The position numbers and the translations under genes were made by a program. Below, one piece after another: positions 13,016-19,858 of a stretch of DNA of 29,587 nt. The notes under the pieces were generated by a model. That model did not search any database. It was not told the DNA's origin and was given only the letters and a program-made list of their open reading frames with translations. Origin of the DNA: CALZBJ01 sp945619025 (GTDB lineage: Bacteria > Pseudomonadota > Gammaproteobacteria > Cardiobacteriales > Wohlfahrtiimonadaceae); the NCBI GenBank assembly GCA_945619025.1, contig CALZBJ010000022.1, positions 1 to 29,587 of the forward strand, read 5' to 3'. Position 1 is the first letter of the stretch; every line of letters begins with the position of its first letter.

Positions 13016-13053
13016 ACAGCCTCATTATTGAATGCCCGTTCAAAAGAGGCTGT
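13016..13053. repeat. Two-tier inverted repeat
   Basis: ACAGCCTC (13016-13023) pairs with GAGGCTGT (13046-13053), and inside it TTGAA (13028-13032) pairs with TTCAA (13039-13043). There is no T run on either side, so it is not an ordinary terminator. It could be a stable 3' end of the HAD transcript or part of a small RNA. Confidence 0.6.
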
Positions 13054-13207
13054 GTTGATTAAACCCCTTGGTAATTCACACTTCTTAACACTTCCGAGCA
13101 CCGAAAATACCCCCTTTAAATGAAGGAGGTGAGTAATAAATTCTATTAATAGCGCTTTTTTTACATCAAATTAATTTATTCATTGATAATATGTTTTTTA
13201 TGTAAGC

Positions 13208-13236
13208 TTGAAGATTTGAGCCAATCTCATTACAAT
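13208..13236 (+). promoter_or_regulatory. sqr: Distal sqr promoter
   Basis: TTGAAG (13208-13213), exactly 17 bases, TACAAT (13231-13236). The leader would be about 168 bases. Confidence 0.65.
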
Positions 13237-13275
13237 TAGAAGAGCCTTATAAAGTCGCTAAAATTGTTCTATATC

Positions 13276-13304
13276 GCGACACTCATCCCTATAAGGTTTA
13301 TAAT
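13276..13304 (+). promoter_or_regulatory. sqr: Proximal sqr promoter
   Basis: GCGACA (13276-13281), 17 bases, perfect TATAAT (13299-13304). The leader would be about 100 bases and include the hairpin at 13345-13375. Confidence 0.5.
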
Positions 13305-13344
13305 TTCAATAGATTAATGTAATCAAAATTAATATATAGAATTT

Positions 13345-13375
13345 TCTGCAAAAGGAACGCTTTTAGTTTTGCAGA
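13345..13375 (+). promoter_or_regulatory. Hairpin in the sqr leader
   Basis: A perfect 9-bp stem, TCTGCAAAA (13345-13353) with TTTTGCAGA (13367-13375), and a 13-base loop that contains GGAACG. It ends 21 bases before the AAAGG ribosome site of sqr, so it may affect RNA stability or bind a regulator. Confidence 0.6.
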
Positions 13376-13410
13376 CCCACTCGTTTATTTAAAGTTAAAG
13401 GCATTGTCAA

Positions 13411-14790
13411 ATGACAGATCAAAAAGAGAAAGATGTCCAATCTCCGGAAGCTGCTCACAATCCAAGCCGCCGCGATGCATTACGCTATCTTGGGGCTGCT
13501 GGAGCAGGTTCTGTCGTACTTGGAGCTGCAGGTACGGGCGCGACCGTTCTATTAAGCAAACCTTCCGTTAAAAAAGTTAAAACCAGCGTTAATATCGTAA
13601 TCGCTGGAGCCGGTGCTGCAGGATTAGCGACAGCATCTCGTTTAGCTGACCGCTTAGAAGGCGCGAAAATCACCATCATTGATGCCCGTAAAGAGCATTA
13701 CTATCAACCTGGCTTCACCCTCGTTGCAGCAGGCATTAAGCCCGGTGATTACCCGGTTTCAAAAACCAAAGATTACCTTCCAAAAGGCATCGATTTAATC
13801 GAAGAGCGTGTGGCTGAAATCGATCCTGATGCGAACAAAGTCGTCACTGAAAGCGGGAAAACCGTTGCCTATAACTATCTCTTTGTTGCCATGGGATTAA
13901 AACTCGATTACGCAGCGATCGAAGGAATGGATGAATCCTTAATCGGTCAAAACGGGATGGGCAGTATCTATCACGGCCCTGAGTCGGCAAAACGCACCTG
14001 GGAACAGATGTCTAAGTTTGCAGACAATGGCGGCGTGGGTATCTTCCATCGCCCCAATACTGAGATGAAATGTGCCGGCGCACCGCTTAAATATACCTTC
14101 ATTACCGAAGATTATTTAACCCGTCGCGGCAACCGCAGCAAAGCGGAAATCATCTATAACTCAAACAATAAAGCCCTCTTCAGTGTGCCGATTGTTTCTG
14201 AGAAAGTCAGAATGCTCTTTGAAGAGCGTGATATTCATATTAACCATGACCGCGATCTGATTGCGATCGATCCGGGTAAGCGCATTGCAACGTTTGCAAA
14301 GCCTGAAGGAACCGAAGAATATCAATACGACTTTATCAACGTGATTCCACCAATGCGTGCGCCTGATCCTGTGCGTTATAGCCCGCTCGCGTGGAAAGAT
14401 GGCATCTGGGCCTTTGATGGCTGGATGGAAGTTGAGAAATCAACGCTGCGTCACGTTCGCTATCGCAACGTATTTGGTGTGGGCGATATCGCAGGGGTTC
14501 CGAAAGGGAAAACGGCGGCATCGGTTAAATGGCAAGTGCCCGTTGCAGTGGATCATTTAGTGGCAGAGCTTGAAGGAAAAACCTCCGACGCTCATTACGA
14601 CGGTTATACCTCGTGCCCAATGATTACTCGTCTTGGTCAAGCAATGCTCGTTGAGTTCGATTATCACAACAACTTAACCCCCTCATTCCCGGGCATTATC
14701 GCACCGCTCGAAGAGCTGTGGATTAGCTGGGTAATGAAAACCATGGCGCTTAAACCCACCTACATTAGTATGTTACGCGGTCGCGCATAA
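13411..14790 (+). CDS. sqr: Sulfide:quinone oxidoreductase, type II-like, with Tat signal
   Basis: A 459-residue FAD enzyme that oxidises sulfide and passes electrons to quinone. The FAD-binding strand is IVIAGAGAAGLAT (62-74), and the second flavin motif is GVGDIAG (356-362). The two redox cysteines are C221 in EMKCAGAPLKYTF and C402 in TSCPMIT, the pattern of type II (mitochondrial SQOR-like) enzymes. Unusually, residues 19-50 look like a twin-arginine signal: S-R20-R21-D-A-L followed by a Gly/Ala/Val stretch. This suggests export or membrane anchoring on the periplasmic side. C-terminal amphipathic helices would hold it to the membrane. It is followed after 10 bases by a DUF5368-like gene. 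Confidence 0.92.
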   Translation: MTDQKEKDVQSPEAAHNPSRRDALRYLGAAGAGSVVLGAAGTGATVLLSKPSVKKVKTSVNIVIAGAGAAGLATASRLADRLEGAKITIIDARKEHYYQPGFTLVAAGIKPGDYPVSKTKDYLPKGIDLIEERVAEIDPDANKVVTESGKTVAYNYLFVAMGLKLDYAAIEGMDESLIGQNGMGSIYHGPESAKRTWEQMSKFADNGGVGIFHRPNTEMKCAGAPLKYTFITEDYLTRRGNRSKAEIIYNSNNKALFSVPIVSEKVRMLFEERDIHINHDRDLIAIDPGKRIATFAKPEGTEEYQYDFINVIPPMRAPDPVRYSPLAWKDGIWAFDGWMEVEKSTLRHVRYRNVFGVGDIAGVPKGKTAASVKWQVPVAVDHLVAELEGKTSDAHYDGYTSCPMITRLGQAMLVEFDYHNNLTPSFPGIIAPLEELWISWVMKTMALKPTYISMLRGRA

Positions 14791-14800
14791 GGAGAACAGC

Positions 14801-15154
14801 ATGCAAGAATTTGATCTATTAACGATTGTTTCCGTCTTCCAAGAGATGCTTGGCCCACTTTTATGGGTATTAATGGCGATCATTATTTTTGGAACCTTAG
14901 CGTTTATCGCGCTTATCATGTTTGAAAAAGGCATCGTATCAACGCGCATGGTTCGCTCACAAGCGGCCGGCCTTTTTGGCGGTGTGGTTGCCCTTATCAT
15001 CATGGCAAAAGTCTCCTCATCAGGCTTTACTGACGCAGGTGGCCCGGCAGACTGGTTCTTAATTGCGCTTGTCTACGGCCTTGGTTTTATCGGCGCAACA
15101 ATCGTGTTATATACACTCTTTGGCTGGATTTCAGCACTGAAAACCGCTAAATAA
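14801..15154 (+). CDS. Small three-span membrane protein (DUF5368-like), SQR partner
   Basis: A 117-residue integral membrane protein with spans at about 18-41, 53-70 and 86-109. The N terminus 'MQEFDLLTIVSVFQEMLGPLLWVL' resembles the DUF5368 family, which I recall as occurring beside SQR genes; this recollection is not checked. AGGAG eight bases upstream and 10-base spacing from sqr indicate co-translation. It could anchor the SQR or help electrons reach quinone, but this is inference from context. There are no Cys or His clusters for cofactors. Confidence 0.8.
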   Translation: MQEFDLLTIVSVFQEMLGPLLWVLMAIIIFGTLAFIALIMFEKGIVSTRMVRSQAAGLFGGVVALIIMAKVSSSGFTDAGGPADWFLIALVYGLGFIGATIVLYTLFGWISALKTAK

Positions 15155-15182
15155 TTCAATAATTCGTTTAAAACGAACCATT

Positions 15183-15230
15183 AAAAAAGCGAACTCAGGT
15201 TAATCAAACGATTCCTAAGTTCGCTTTTTT
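15183..15230. terminator. Bidirectional terminator (sqr operon / mepA)
   Basis: A 17-bp stem (15183-15199 with 15214-15230) with one mismatch on plus that becomes a G-U pair on minus, a 14-base loop, A run at left and T run at right. It closes the sqr operon and mepA. Confidence 0.92.
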
Positions 15231-15261
15231 ATTGCCTCAATGAATCAGCAACTTTAACAAT

Positions 15262-16101
15262 TTACGATTCTTGTAATAACTGCTGACAACGAAGCGGCAT
15301 TGGTGGACGCGGTTTCGCTTTCCCGCTTCCCGGCTTTGGTCCATTAATCGCGTAATCCGATTGATCCCGAATCCAATTGTCCAGATCGGCTGTACAGCCT
15401 GAGGTTTTAGGAATTGGTGCTTGTGACAAACAACTTGCCTCCCCTTTCGGGCATTTTAAGCGCACATGAAAGTGAGAATCGTGCCCAAACCACGGGCGGA
15501 TTTTATATTGCCACGGGGCATTGGGGTCGATTTTACAGAGTTCTTTTTTAATCACCGGATTGATAAAAATTCGGTCCACTTCAGGAAAGCTCGCTGCCTC
15601 CCCAACAAACTCAAAAATCTCATCGCGCCAATCGGCATTAACCACACCCTTAACCTTATCCACCACAGAGGGCGATCCGATCTTTTCAATATAAGACGGC
15701 TTAAACGCACTTGGCTTCATTGTGTATAACCAAATATCCACATCGAGCCCAATTTGATGGCTCGCATGAGAGGAATTCATCAGCCCACCGCGCGGTTGGC
15801 TCATATCACCGACAAAAAGCAGTACGCCCTTTTTCTCACGAATTTTTGCGAGTTTTTCAATATAGTCAATGAGTGCCGGATGTCCAAAATGGCGATTTCG
15901 ACTCTGGCGCATGGTTTGGTATCCAGGGCCCTTATCCGCGAGCTTTTCAGCCCCTAATAGACAGCCATTTGCGTAACTGCCGATCACTTCTGTCTCATGA
16001 AGCGTCGGTGTTTTAAATTCATTAAAGGCGCGCCCTTCCGCCACGCTAAGGCAAAAAATTACACCCAGTGCAACCGCCATCGCTCGTTTCATCTGCCCCA
16101 T
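15262..16101 (-). CDS. mepA: Penicillin-insensitive murein endopeptidase
   Basis: A 279-residue periplasmic LAS-type zinc peptidase that cuts D,D and L,D cross-links in peptidoglycan. The signal peptide is about 1-25 (cleavage near 'EGRA'). Zinc and catalytic residues are in S111-H112-A-S-H115-Q-I-G-L-D120-V-D122 and W204-F-G-H207-D-S-H210-F-H212. Six cysteines remain in the mature part (47, 189, 217, 224, 236 and one near 274), matching the three disulfides of E. coli MepA (274 aa). Start M1 has GGAG six bases upstream; M4 is an alternative. A 54-aa membrane protein gene lies 51 bases upstream on the same strand. It ends at the shared terminator. Confidence 0.95.
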   Translation of the reverse strand: MGQMKRAMAVALGVIFCLSVAEGRAFNEFKTPTLHETEVIGSYANGCLLGAEKLADKGPGYQTMRQSRNRHFGHPALIDYIEKLAKIREKKGVLLFVGDMSQPRGGLMNSSHASHQIGLDVDIWLYTMKPSAFKPSYIEKIGSPSVVDKVKGVVNADWRDEIFEFVGEAASFPEVDRIFINPVIKKELCKIDPNAPWQYKIRPWFGHDSHFHVRLKCPKGEASCLSQAPIPKTSGCTADLDNWIRDQSDYAINGPKPGSGKAKPRPPMPLRCQQLLQES

Positions 16102-16152
16102 CTCTTACTCCTCTATTTTTTAACTATTAGAATCCAAGATCTAAACTTACTA

Positions 16153-16317
16153 TCACTCAAGATGCTCTGACCGCTCTGCCTCTTTCCGCTCCCCTTTTTT
16201 AGCCAATAATCGAATGGTAATTAACGCCATGACCAGCAATAAAAGCGCTCCCATAAACACCACAGGATCGATAAAAAATGCGAGCAATAAAATAATTAAG
16301 ATGGCAAAAAACAGCAT
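16153..16317 (-). CDS. 54-aa two-span small membrane protein
   Basis: A short gene with strong signals: ribosome site AGGAGG six bases before ATG 16317, an open frame to TGA 16155-16153. The product begins MLFFAILIILLLAFF, turns at IDPVV (16-20), has a second span at about 21-38, and ends in a charged tail (KKGERKEAERSEHLE). The pattern is a helical hairpin with the tail in the cytoplasm. It lies 51 bases before mepA on the same strand and is probably co-transcribed. I do not recognise the family. A role next to a cell-wall hydrolase is only a guess. Confidence 0.75.
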   Translation of the reverse strand: MLFFAILIILLLAFFIDPVVFMGALLLLVMALITIRLLAKKGERKEAERSEHLE

Positions 16318-16467
16318 GAAGCCTCCTCTTCTAACCTGTCGACACGGTATAAACTATCGCTATCATAGCATTTTATTCCGTAGAAAATCGTGCATTCCGT
16401 AGCGTCAAATTCGCGACACCTTCTTCCATCAATCTATTCTTTAATAGTTAAAACAATTAAGTAGTGT

Positions 16468-16496
16468 TTGCAACGGTTAAAAAGCTATGCTATTTG
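16468..16496 (+). promoter_or_regulatory. Candidate promoter of the polycysteine leader
   Basis: TTGCAA (16468-16473), 17 bases, TATTTG (16491-16496) preceded by TGC (extended -10). The transcript would start near 16503, about 43 bases before the leader ORF. Confidence 0.55.
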
Positions 16497-16545
16497 TAAA
16501 GAGGTAACTTCCTTTATATCGTTGAGAAACTTTTTTGAGACCCTC

Positions 16546-16641
16546 ATGACAACTGCAACATTCATTCATCACCACGCCCTTACCGCCGCGATTTGCAATA
16601 AATCGATGGCGTGCTGTTGTTGTCGTTTCTCACACGCATAA
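16546..16641 (+). CDS. Polycysteine leader peptide ORF, 31 codons
   Basis: ATG 16546 to TAA 16639-16641. The peptide has HHH at residues 8-10, a Cys at 17 and four consecutive Cys at 23-26 (TGC TGT TGT TGT, 16612-16623), so five of 31 residues are Cys. That is far from chance and typical of control peptides where ribosome pausing at scarce codons is read out. Two hairpins (16584-16611 and 16609-16637) share bases around the first Cys codon, and a T6 tract follows the stop. The ribosome site is weak (GAG about seven bases upstream). The next gene, 168 bases on, is an NlpA/MetQ-type lipoprotein. Translation is not proven; a metal- or thiol-sensing nascent chain is an alternative to cysteine-supply sensing. 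Confidence 0.6.
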   Translation: MTTATFIHHHALTAAICNKSMACCCCRFSHA

Positions 16642-16647
16642 TTTTTT
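16584..16647 (+). promoter_or_regulatory. Attenuator-like competing hairpins
   Basis: Hairpin A pairs CGCC (16584-16587) with GGCG (16608-16611) and CGATTT (16589-16594) with AAATCG (16600-16605) around loop GCAAT. Hairpin B pairs GCGTG (16609-16613) with CACGC (16633-16637), followed by ATAA and six T (16642-16647). A and B share 16609-16611, so only one can form. B's right arm covers the end of the leader ORF. B alone is short (5 bp, 19-base loop), so terminator strength is uncertain. Confidence 0.45.
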
Positions 16648-16809
16648 CAATCGAACAGAGTTTTTAGTTTAAGCCTCTCTTTGCATGAGCTTAACGAATA
16701 TGCGCTGACAATCGATTAGATCTTCCCCGTTTAAATTCATATTTAACTTTTCATTAAACTCAAACCATTCACAACCTCTTTATTCACTGCCTAACTAGGA
16801 GATTTTCCC

Positions 16810-17712
16810 ATGGCTATTTTTGATCGCGCGCCAAAAGGTGCGCTTCGTTCACGTCCTTTATTCAACTTAACCTCAAATGCCATCTTTAAGGGGCTACTAT
16901 TACTCATCGCCAGCGTTGTTTTAATCAGCTGTGGCAATCAAAATTCAGCCGAATCAGAGCTCACTAAAATGACCCTTCGTGTGGGCGTGTCACCCGGGCC
17001 TTATAACGATCTATTTAATGACGCAGTAAAACCCATTTTAGAGCGTGAAGGCTATACGATAAAACTCGTTAACTTTTCCAATCTCTTAGAATCAAACATC
17101 GGCACGATTGAAAAAGGCGTTGACCTAACCGTCGCACAACATTCCGCCTATATGAAGGTGTTTAATAAAGAGCGTAATGCCAAGCTAAAGCCGGTAGTTG
17201 CCGTCCCTTCAGTGCCTGCGGCGATCTACTCTGACAAATACGATTCCCTTGATGCGGTTACCCCTAAGATGAAAATCGCTATTCCGCAAGACCCATCAAA
17301 TGCGGCGCGGGCCTATAATTTGCTTGCAAAAGCCGGTTGGATCACTTTAAAAGAGTCCGATTCACCACTGCTGGTAACTCGTAACGACATCACCTCTAAC
17401 CCGCTTAATTTAGAGATTCTTGAGGTGGATTCCGCGACCATTCCGCGCATTATGGTCGATATTGATTATGCGGTAATTCCGGGGAGCATTGTCTATTCAG
17501 CGGGGATTCCTTCTGAAAAAGGGTTACTGCAGGAAAGCATCATTCCAGAACTTGAGATTTTAGTGGTCGTCAATGAGGGGATGGAACAGAGCGATTGGGC
17601 TAAGGCAATAAAACGCATCTACCAATCTGAGGAATTTTTCGCTTATATGGACGCGCACAATCAAAATCATTATTGGGTGCTCGCTCAAACCGATCACGGC
17701 AGCGAAGAGTAA
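16810..17712 (+). CDS. NlpA/MetQ-family substrate-binding lipoprotein (orphan)
   Basis: A 300-residue lipoprotein of the NlpA family, the binding component of methionine-type ABC importers. The lipobox V37-L-I-S-C41 follows a long N region (about 27 residues) and a hydrophobic core. Family blocks are visible: 'GPYNDLFNDAVKPILE', 'DLTVAQHSAYM', 'KIAIPQDPSNAARAYNLL', 'NPLNLEILEVDSATIPR'. The usual ligand-contact motif near 'AVINGNY' in MetQ reads 'AVIPGSIVY' here, and the 'FxQHxPY' block reads 'VAQHSAY', so the ligand may not be methionine. No metN or metI is adjacent. AGGAG lies nine bases upstream of the ATG. The long leader carries a polycysteine ORF and attenuator-like hairpins, so expression is probably conditional. 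Confidence 0.85.
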   Translation: MAIFDRAPKGALRSRPLFNLTSNAIFKGLLLLIASVVLISCGNQNSAESELTKMTLRVGVSPGPYNDLFNDAVKPILEREGYTIKLVNFSNLLESNIGTIEKGVDLTVAQHSAYMKVFNKERNAKLKPVVAVPSVPAAIYSDKYDSLDAVTPKMKIAIPQDPSNAARAYNLLAKAGWITLKESDSPLLVTRNDITSNPLNLEILEVDSATIPRIMVDIDYAVIPGSIVYSAGIPSEKGLLQESIIPELEILVVVNEGMEQSDWAKAIKRIYQSEEFFAYMDAHNQNHYWVLAQTDHGSEE

Positions 17713-17741
17713 TGTCAACGCGTTTTATCTAAACAGACTAA

Positions 17742-17775
17742 AAAACCGCACGGAACGTTCGCTCGGTGCGGTTTT
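17742..17775 (+). terminator. Intrinsic terminator after the NlpA-type gene
   Basis: A perfect 10-bp stem (17742-17751 with 17766-17775), G/C-rich in the middle, a 14-base loop and T-rich 3' end; about 30 bases past the stop. Confidence 0.88.
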
Positions 17776-17880
17776 AAATCGTTTTTAAGTTGTTAGCAAA
17801 TTTTTTATGCTCGTATCGAGACCTAACTATGCTGACTCAAAACGGAGTGTCTTTCTCTTCAAAGAAATATAAAACTTAAA

Positions 17881-19305
17881 CTAAAATTCACGCTCACGCA
17901 GTGCTGGGATGCTTTTGCCTTGAACCCGTTTACGGTAGAGTAAAAACCCTAAGTAAACTGCCCCAAGCGCCGCCCATGAGAGTCCCCATTTTAGGGATTC
18001 TGCACTTAAATAGTACCAGAGCACTCCGATCGAAATCGCGCCACAGAGCGGTAATACGAGATAGAGCAAGTGATCTTTCGTGGTCACGCGTCTGCCGTCT
18101 TTAATGTAGTATTGGAAGATCACCGAGAGGTTTACAAAGGTAAACGCGGTGAGCGCTCCAAAGTTCACTAAATGCAGAGCAATCTCAAGATTAAAGAAGC
18201 ATGCAGAGAGTGAAATAATGCCCACTAAAATAACGTTAAACGATGGCGTTCTCCATTTTGGGTGGATGTATGCAAATCCTTTTTTCGGAAATGCGCCATC
18301 ACGGCCCATCACATACATTAAGCGTGAAACACCTGTGTGCGCTGCAAGTCCTGACGCAAACACCGTAATGATTGAAAAGGTGAGTGCAAAGGATTGGAAC
18401 GCTTTTCCAGCGACATAGAGTAAAATCTCTGGCTGGCTTTCATCAGGTTGCTTAAAGATGCTCGCATCGGGGAAGAAAATCTGCAAAAAATAAGTGGTGA
18501 TAATAAAGACAACGCCCCCAATTAATGTGGTGAGGAGAATCGCTTTTGGAATCACATTTTCAGCATCTTTCGTCTCTTCTGAGAGAGAGCTTAAGCCATC
18601 AAATCCTAAAAATGAGAAGCAGAGAATCGTCGCACCCATTAAGATGGGAGAGATTTTCATATCTTCTGAAATAAAGGGCTGAAGACTAAACAGACTCATC
18701 GGCTCTGGACGCGGTTGTACGATACCATCGACAACAATTTGCTGATCTGCCACGATTCCTTGAATCACAAGGAAGAGGAAAACCACCATTAAAAGCATCT
18801 GGAAAAAGACAATTAATCCATTAAAATTCGCCACTAATTCCACGCCTTTTAAGTTAATCACCGTCATCATTAACGATAATCCCACTACAAAATAGGGCAC
18901 CGGAATATTGGGGAACAATGCATGGAGATAAATTGTCGCCAATAAGATGTTAATCATGGGATTAAAGAGGTAGTCAAGGAGCGAACACCAGCCCACCATA
19001 AACCCAAGGTTTTTGTTAATCGAACGCTGCGTATAGGTATAAGCAGACCCCGCCGATGGATATCGACGCACCATTTTCCCGTAACTCAATGCGGTAAAAA
19101 GCATCGCAATCAATGCGACGATATACGAGGTAGGCACGTGCCCACCACTATCTTTGCTCACAATACCAAAGGTATCGTAAACGGTCATCGGTTGCATATA
19201 AGCAAGGCCAATCATGACCACTTGCCATAACACCAATGTTTTTTTCAGGGTTGAAGAAGAATCAGTAGAAACTGTTGCCTGGGGGAGTCTTGCAGTATAT
19301 TCCAT
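17881..19305 (-). CDS. puuP: Putrescine importer, APC family
   Basis: A 474-residue inner-membrane amino acid/polyamine permease with about 12 spans. It is colinear with E. coli PuuP: 'LWQVVMIGLAYMQPMTVYDTFGIVS', 'GSAYTYTQRSINKNLGFMVGW', 'CFSFLGFDG...SEET', 'SRLMYVMGRDGAFP', 'HPKWRTPSFNVI' and 'NFGALTAFTFVNLSV' are matching blocks. It would take up putrescine with protons. No puuABCD catabolic genes are in the window, so substrate assignment rests on similarity alone. The ATG at 19305 is preferred over GTG 19308 because AGGAG is then six bases upstream. It lies downstream of slyX on the same strand, with a 212-base gap in which I see no clear promoter. Confidence 0.88.
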   Translation of the reverse strand: MEYTARLPQATVSTDSSSTLKKTLVLWQVVMIGLAYMQPMTVYDTFGIVSKDSGGHVPTSYIVALIAMLFTALSYGKMVRRYPSAGSAYTYTQRSINKNLGFMVGWCSLLDYLFNPMINILLATIYLHALFPNIPVPYFVVGLSLMMTVINLKGVELVANFNGLIVFFQMLLMVVFLFLVIQGIVADQQIVVDGIVQPRPEPMSLFSLQPFISEDMKISPILMGATILCFSFLGFDGLSSLSEETKDAENVIPKAILLTTLIGGVVFIITTYFLQIFFPDASIFKQPDESQPEILLYVAGKAFQSFALTFSIITVFASGLAAHTGVSRLMYVMGRDGAFPKKGFAYIHPKWRTPSFNVILVGIISLSACFFNLEIALHLVNFGALTAFTFVNLSVIFQYYIKDGRRVTTKDHLLYLVLPLCGAISIGVLWYYLSAESLKWGLSWAALGAVYLGFLLYRKRVQGKSIPALREREF

Positions 19306-19517
19306 CACGCACTCCTTTAAAGTCAGGGTTTAAAGGGAGCAATAACCATTTTTTATAATCGAATTGAATACCTACAATGGGATTATGGTATTGCCAACAA
19401 CATTTTTCTTTTTCGAAGAAAGACCGAAGAATTTTAGAGCATTTTGCCCAAAAGGCTAGCTTTATTTATCCCATCTTTATATTTTTTTTAAATATCTGCG
19501 ATAGATTTTATAAATGA

Positions 19518-19751
19518 TTAGTAATGGGGCGGTTTTTCATCGATGGCGGAATATTGTGTGCCCTCTTCTGCCGGTAAATTCTTCAGTTTTTCGAGCAATA
19601 ACTGATGCGCCCGCGTTAACAAATCGATCTGTTTTGCCTGCTCAATCAGCGCCTCGTTTAAGATCTCAATGGTGTGCTCATGAAAGCCTTCACGACTTTC
19701 TAATTCAATGATGCGCCCTTCAAGCTCATTCACTCTGCTCTCAATACTCAT
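19518..19751 (-). CDS. slyX: SlyX family coiled-coil protein
   Basis: A 77-residue soluble protein, almost entirely one coiled coil (SIESRVNELEGRIIELESREGF onward; heptads to about residue 60), ending in the family-typical EKPPHY tail. Function is not established in any organism. Start 19751 is chosen because AAAGGA lies six bases upstream; an in-frame ATG at 19769 has no ribosome site. It lies 79 bases downstream of the transglutaminase gene, with a candidate promoter overlapping that gene's stop. Confidence 0.92.
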   Translation of the reverse strand: MSIESRVNELEGRIIELESREGFHEHTIEILNEALIEQAKQIDLLTRAHQLLLEKLKNLPAEEGTQYSAIDEKPPHY

Positions 19752-19829
19752 CGTTTTTCCTTTTTTCATGTTAATTCAGTGTACTCAAAAGGGAGTCTTA
19801 AGATCGTAAGAGCCCCACACAGGAGGCAT

Positions 19830-19858
19830 ATTATAACGCGCGAAAGAGCGATTGATAG
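19830..19858 (-). promoter_or_regulatory. Candidate slyX promoter overlapping the tgpA stop
   Basis: On the minus strand a perfect TATAAT (19835-19830) overlaps the TAA of the upstream transglutaminase gene. The -35 position (19858-19853, CTATCA) is 17 bases upstream and weak. Confidence 0.4.

Larger units (their letters stand above)
12945..13410. other. 466-base region upstream of sqr
   Basis: No gene is seen. Contents in order: a CRP-like site (12963-12978), a two-tier hairpin (13016-13053), an orphan ribosome-binding sequence (13123-13132), two tandem sqr promoters (13208-13236 and 13276-13304) and a leader hairpin (13345-13375). The left part could encode a small RNA, but this is not shown. 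Confidence 0.6.

Noticed and set aside
13123..13132. AAGGAGGTGA, a perfect complement of the 16S rRNA 3' tail
   Set aside because: No ATG, GTG or TTG follows at a workable distance. An ATT-initiated 21-codon hydrophobic frame (13140-13205) is open, but ATT starts are too rare to call a gene from this alone.
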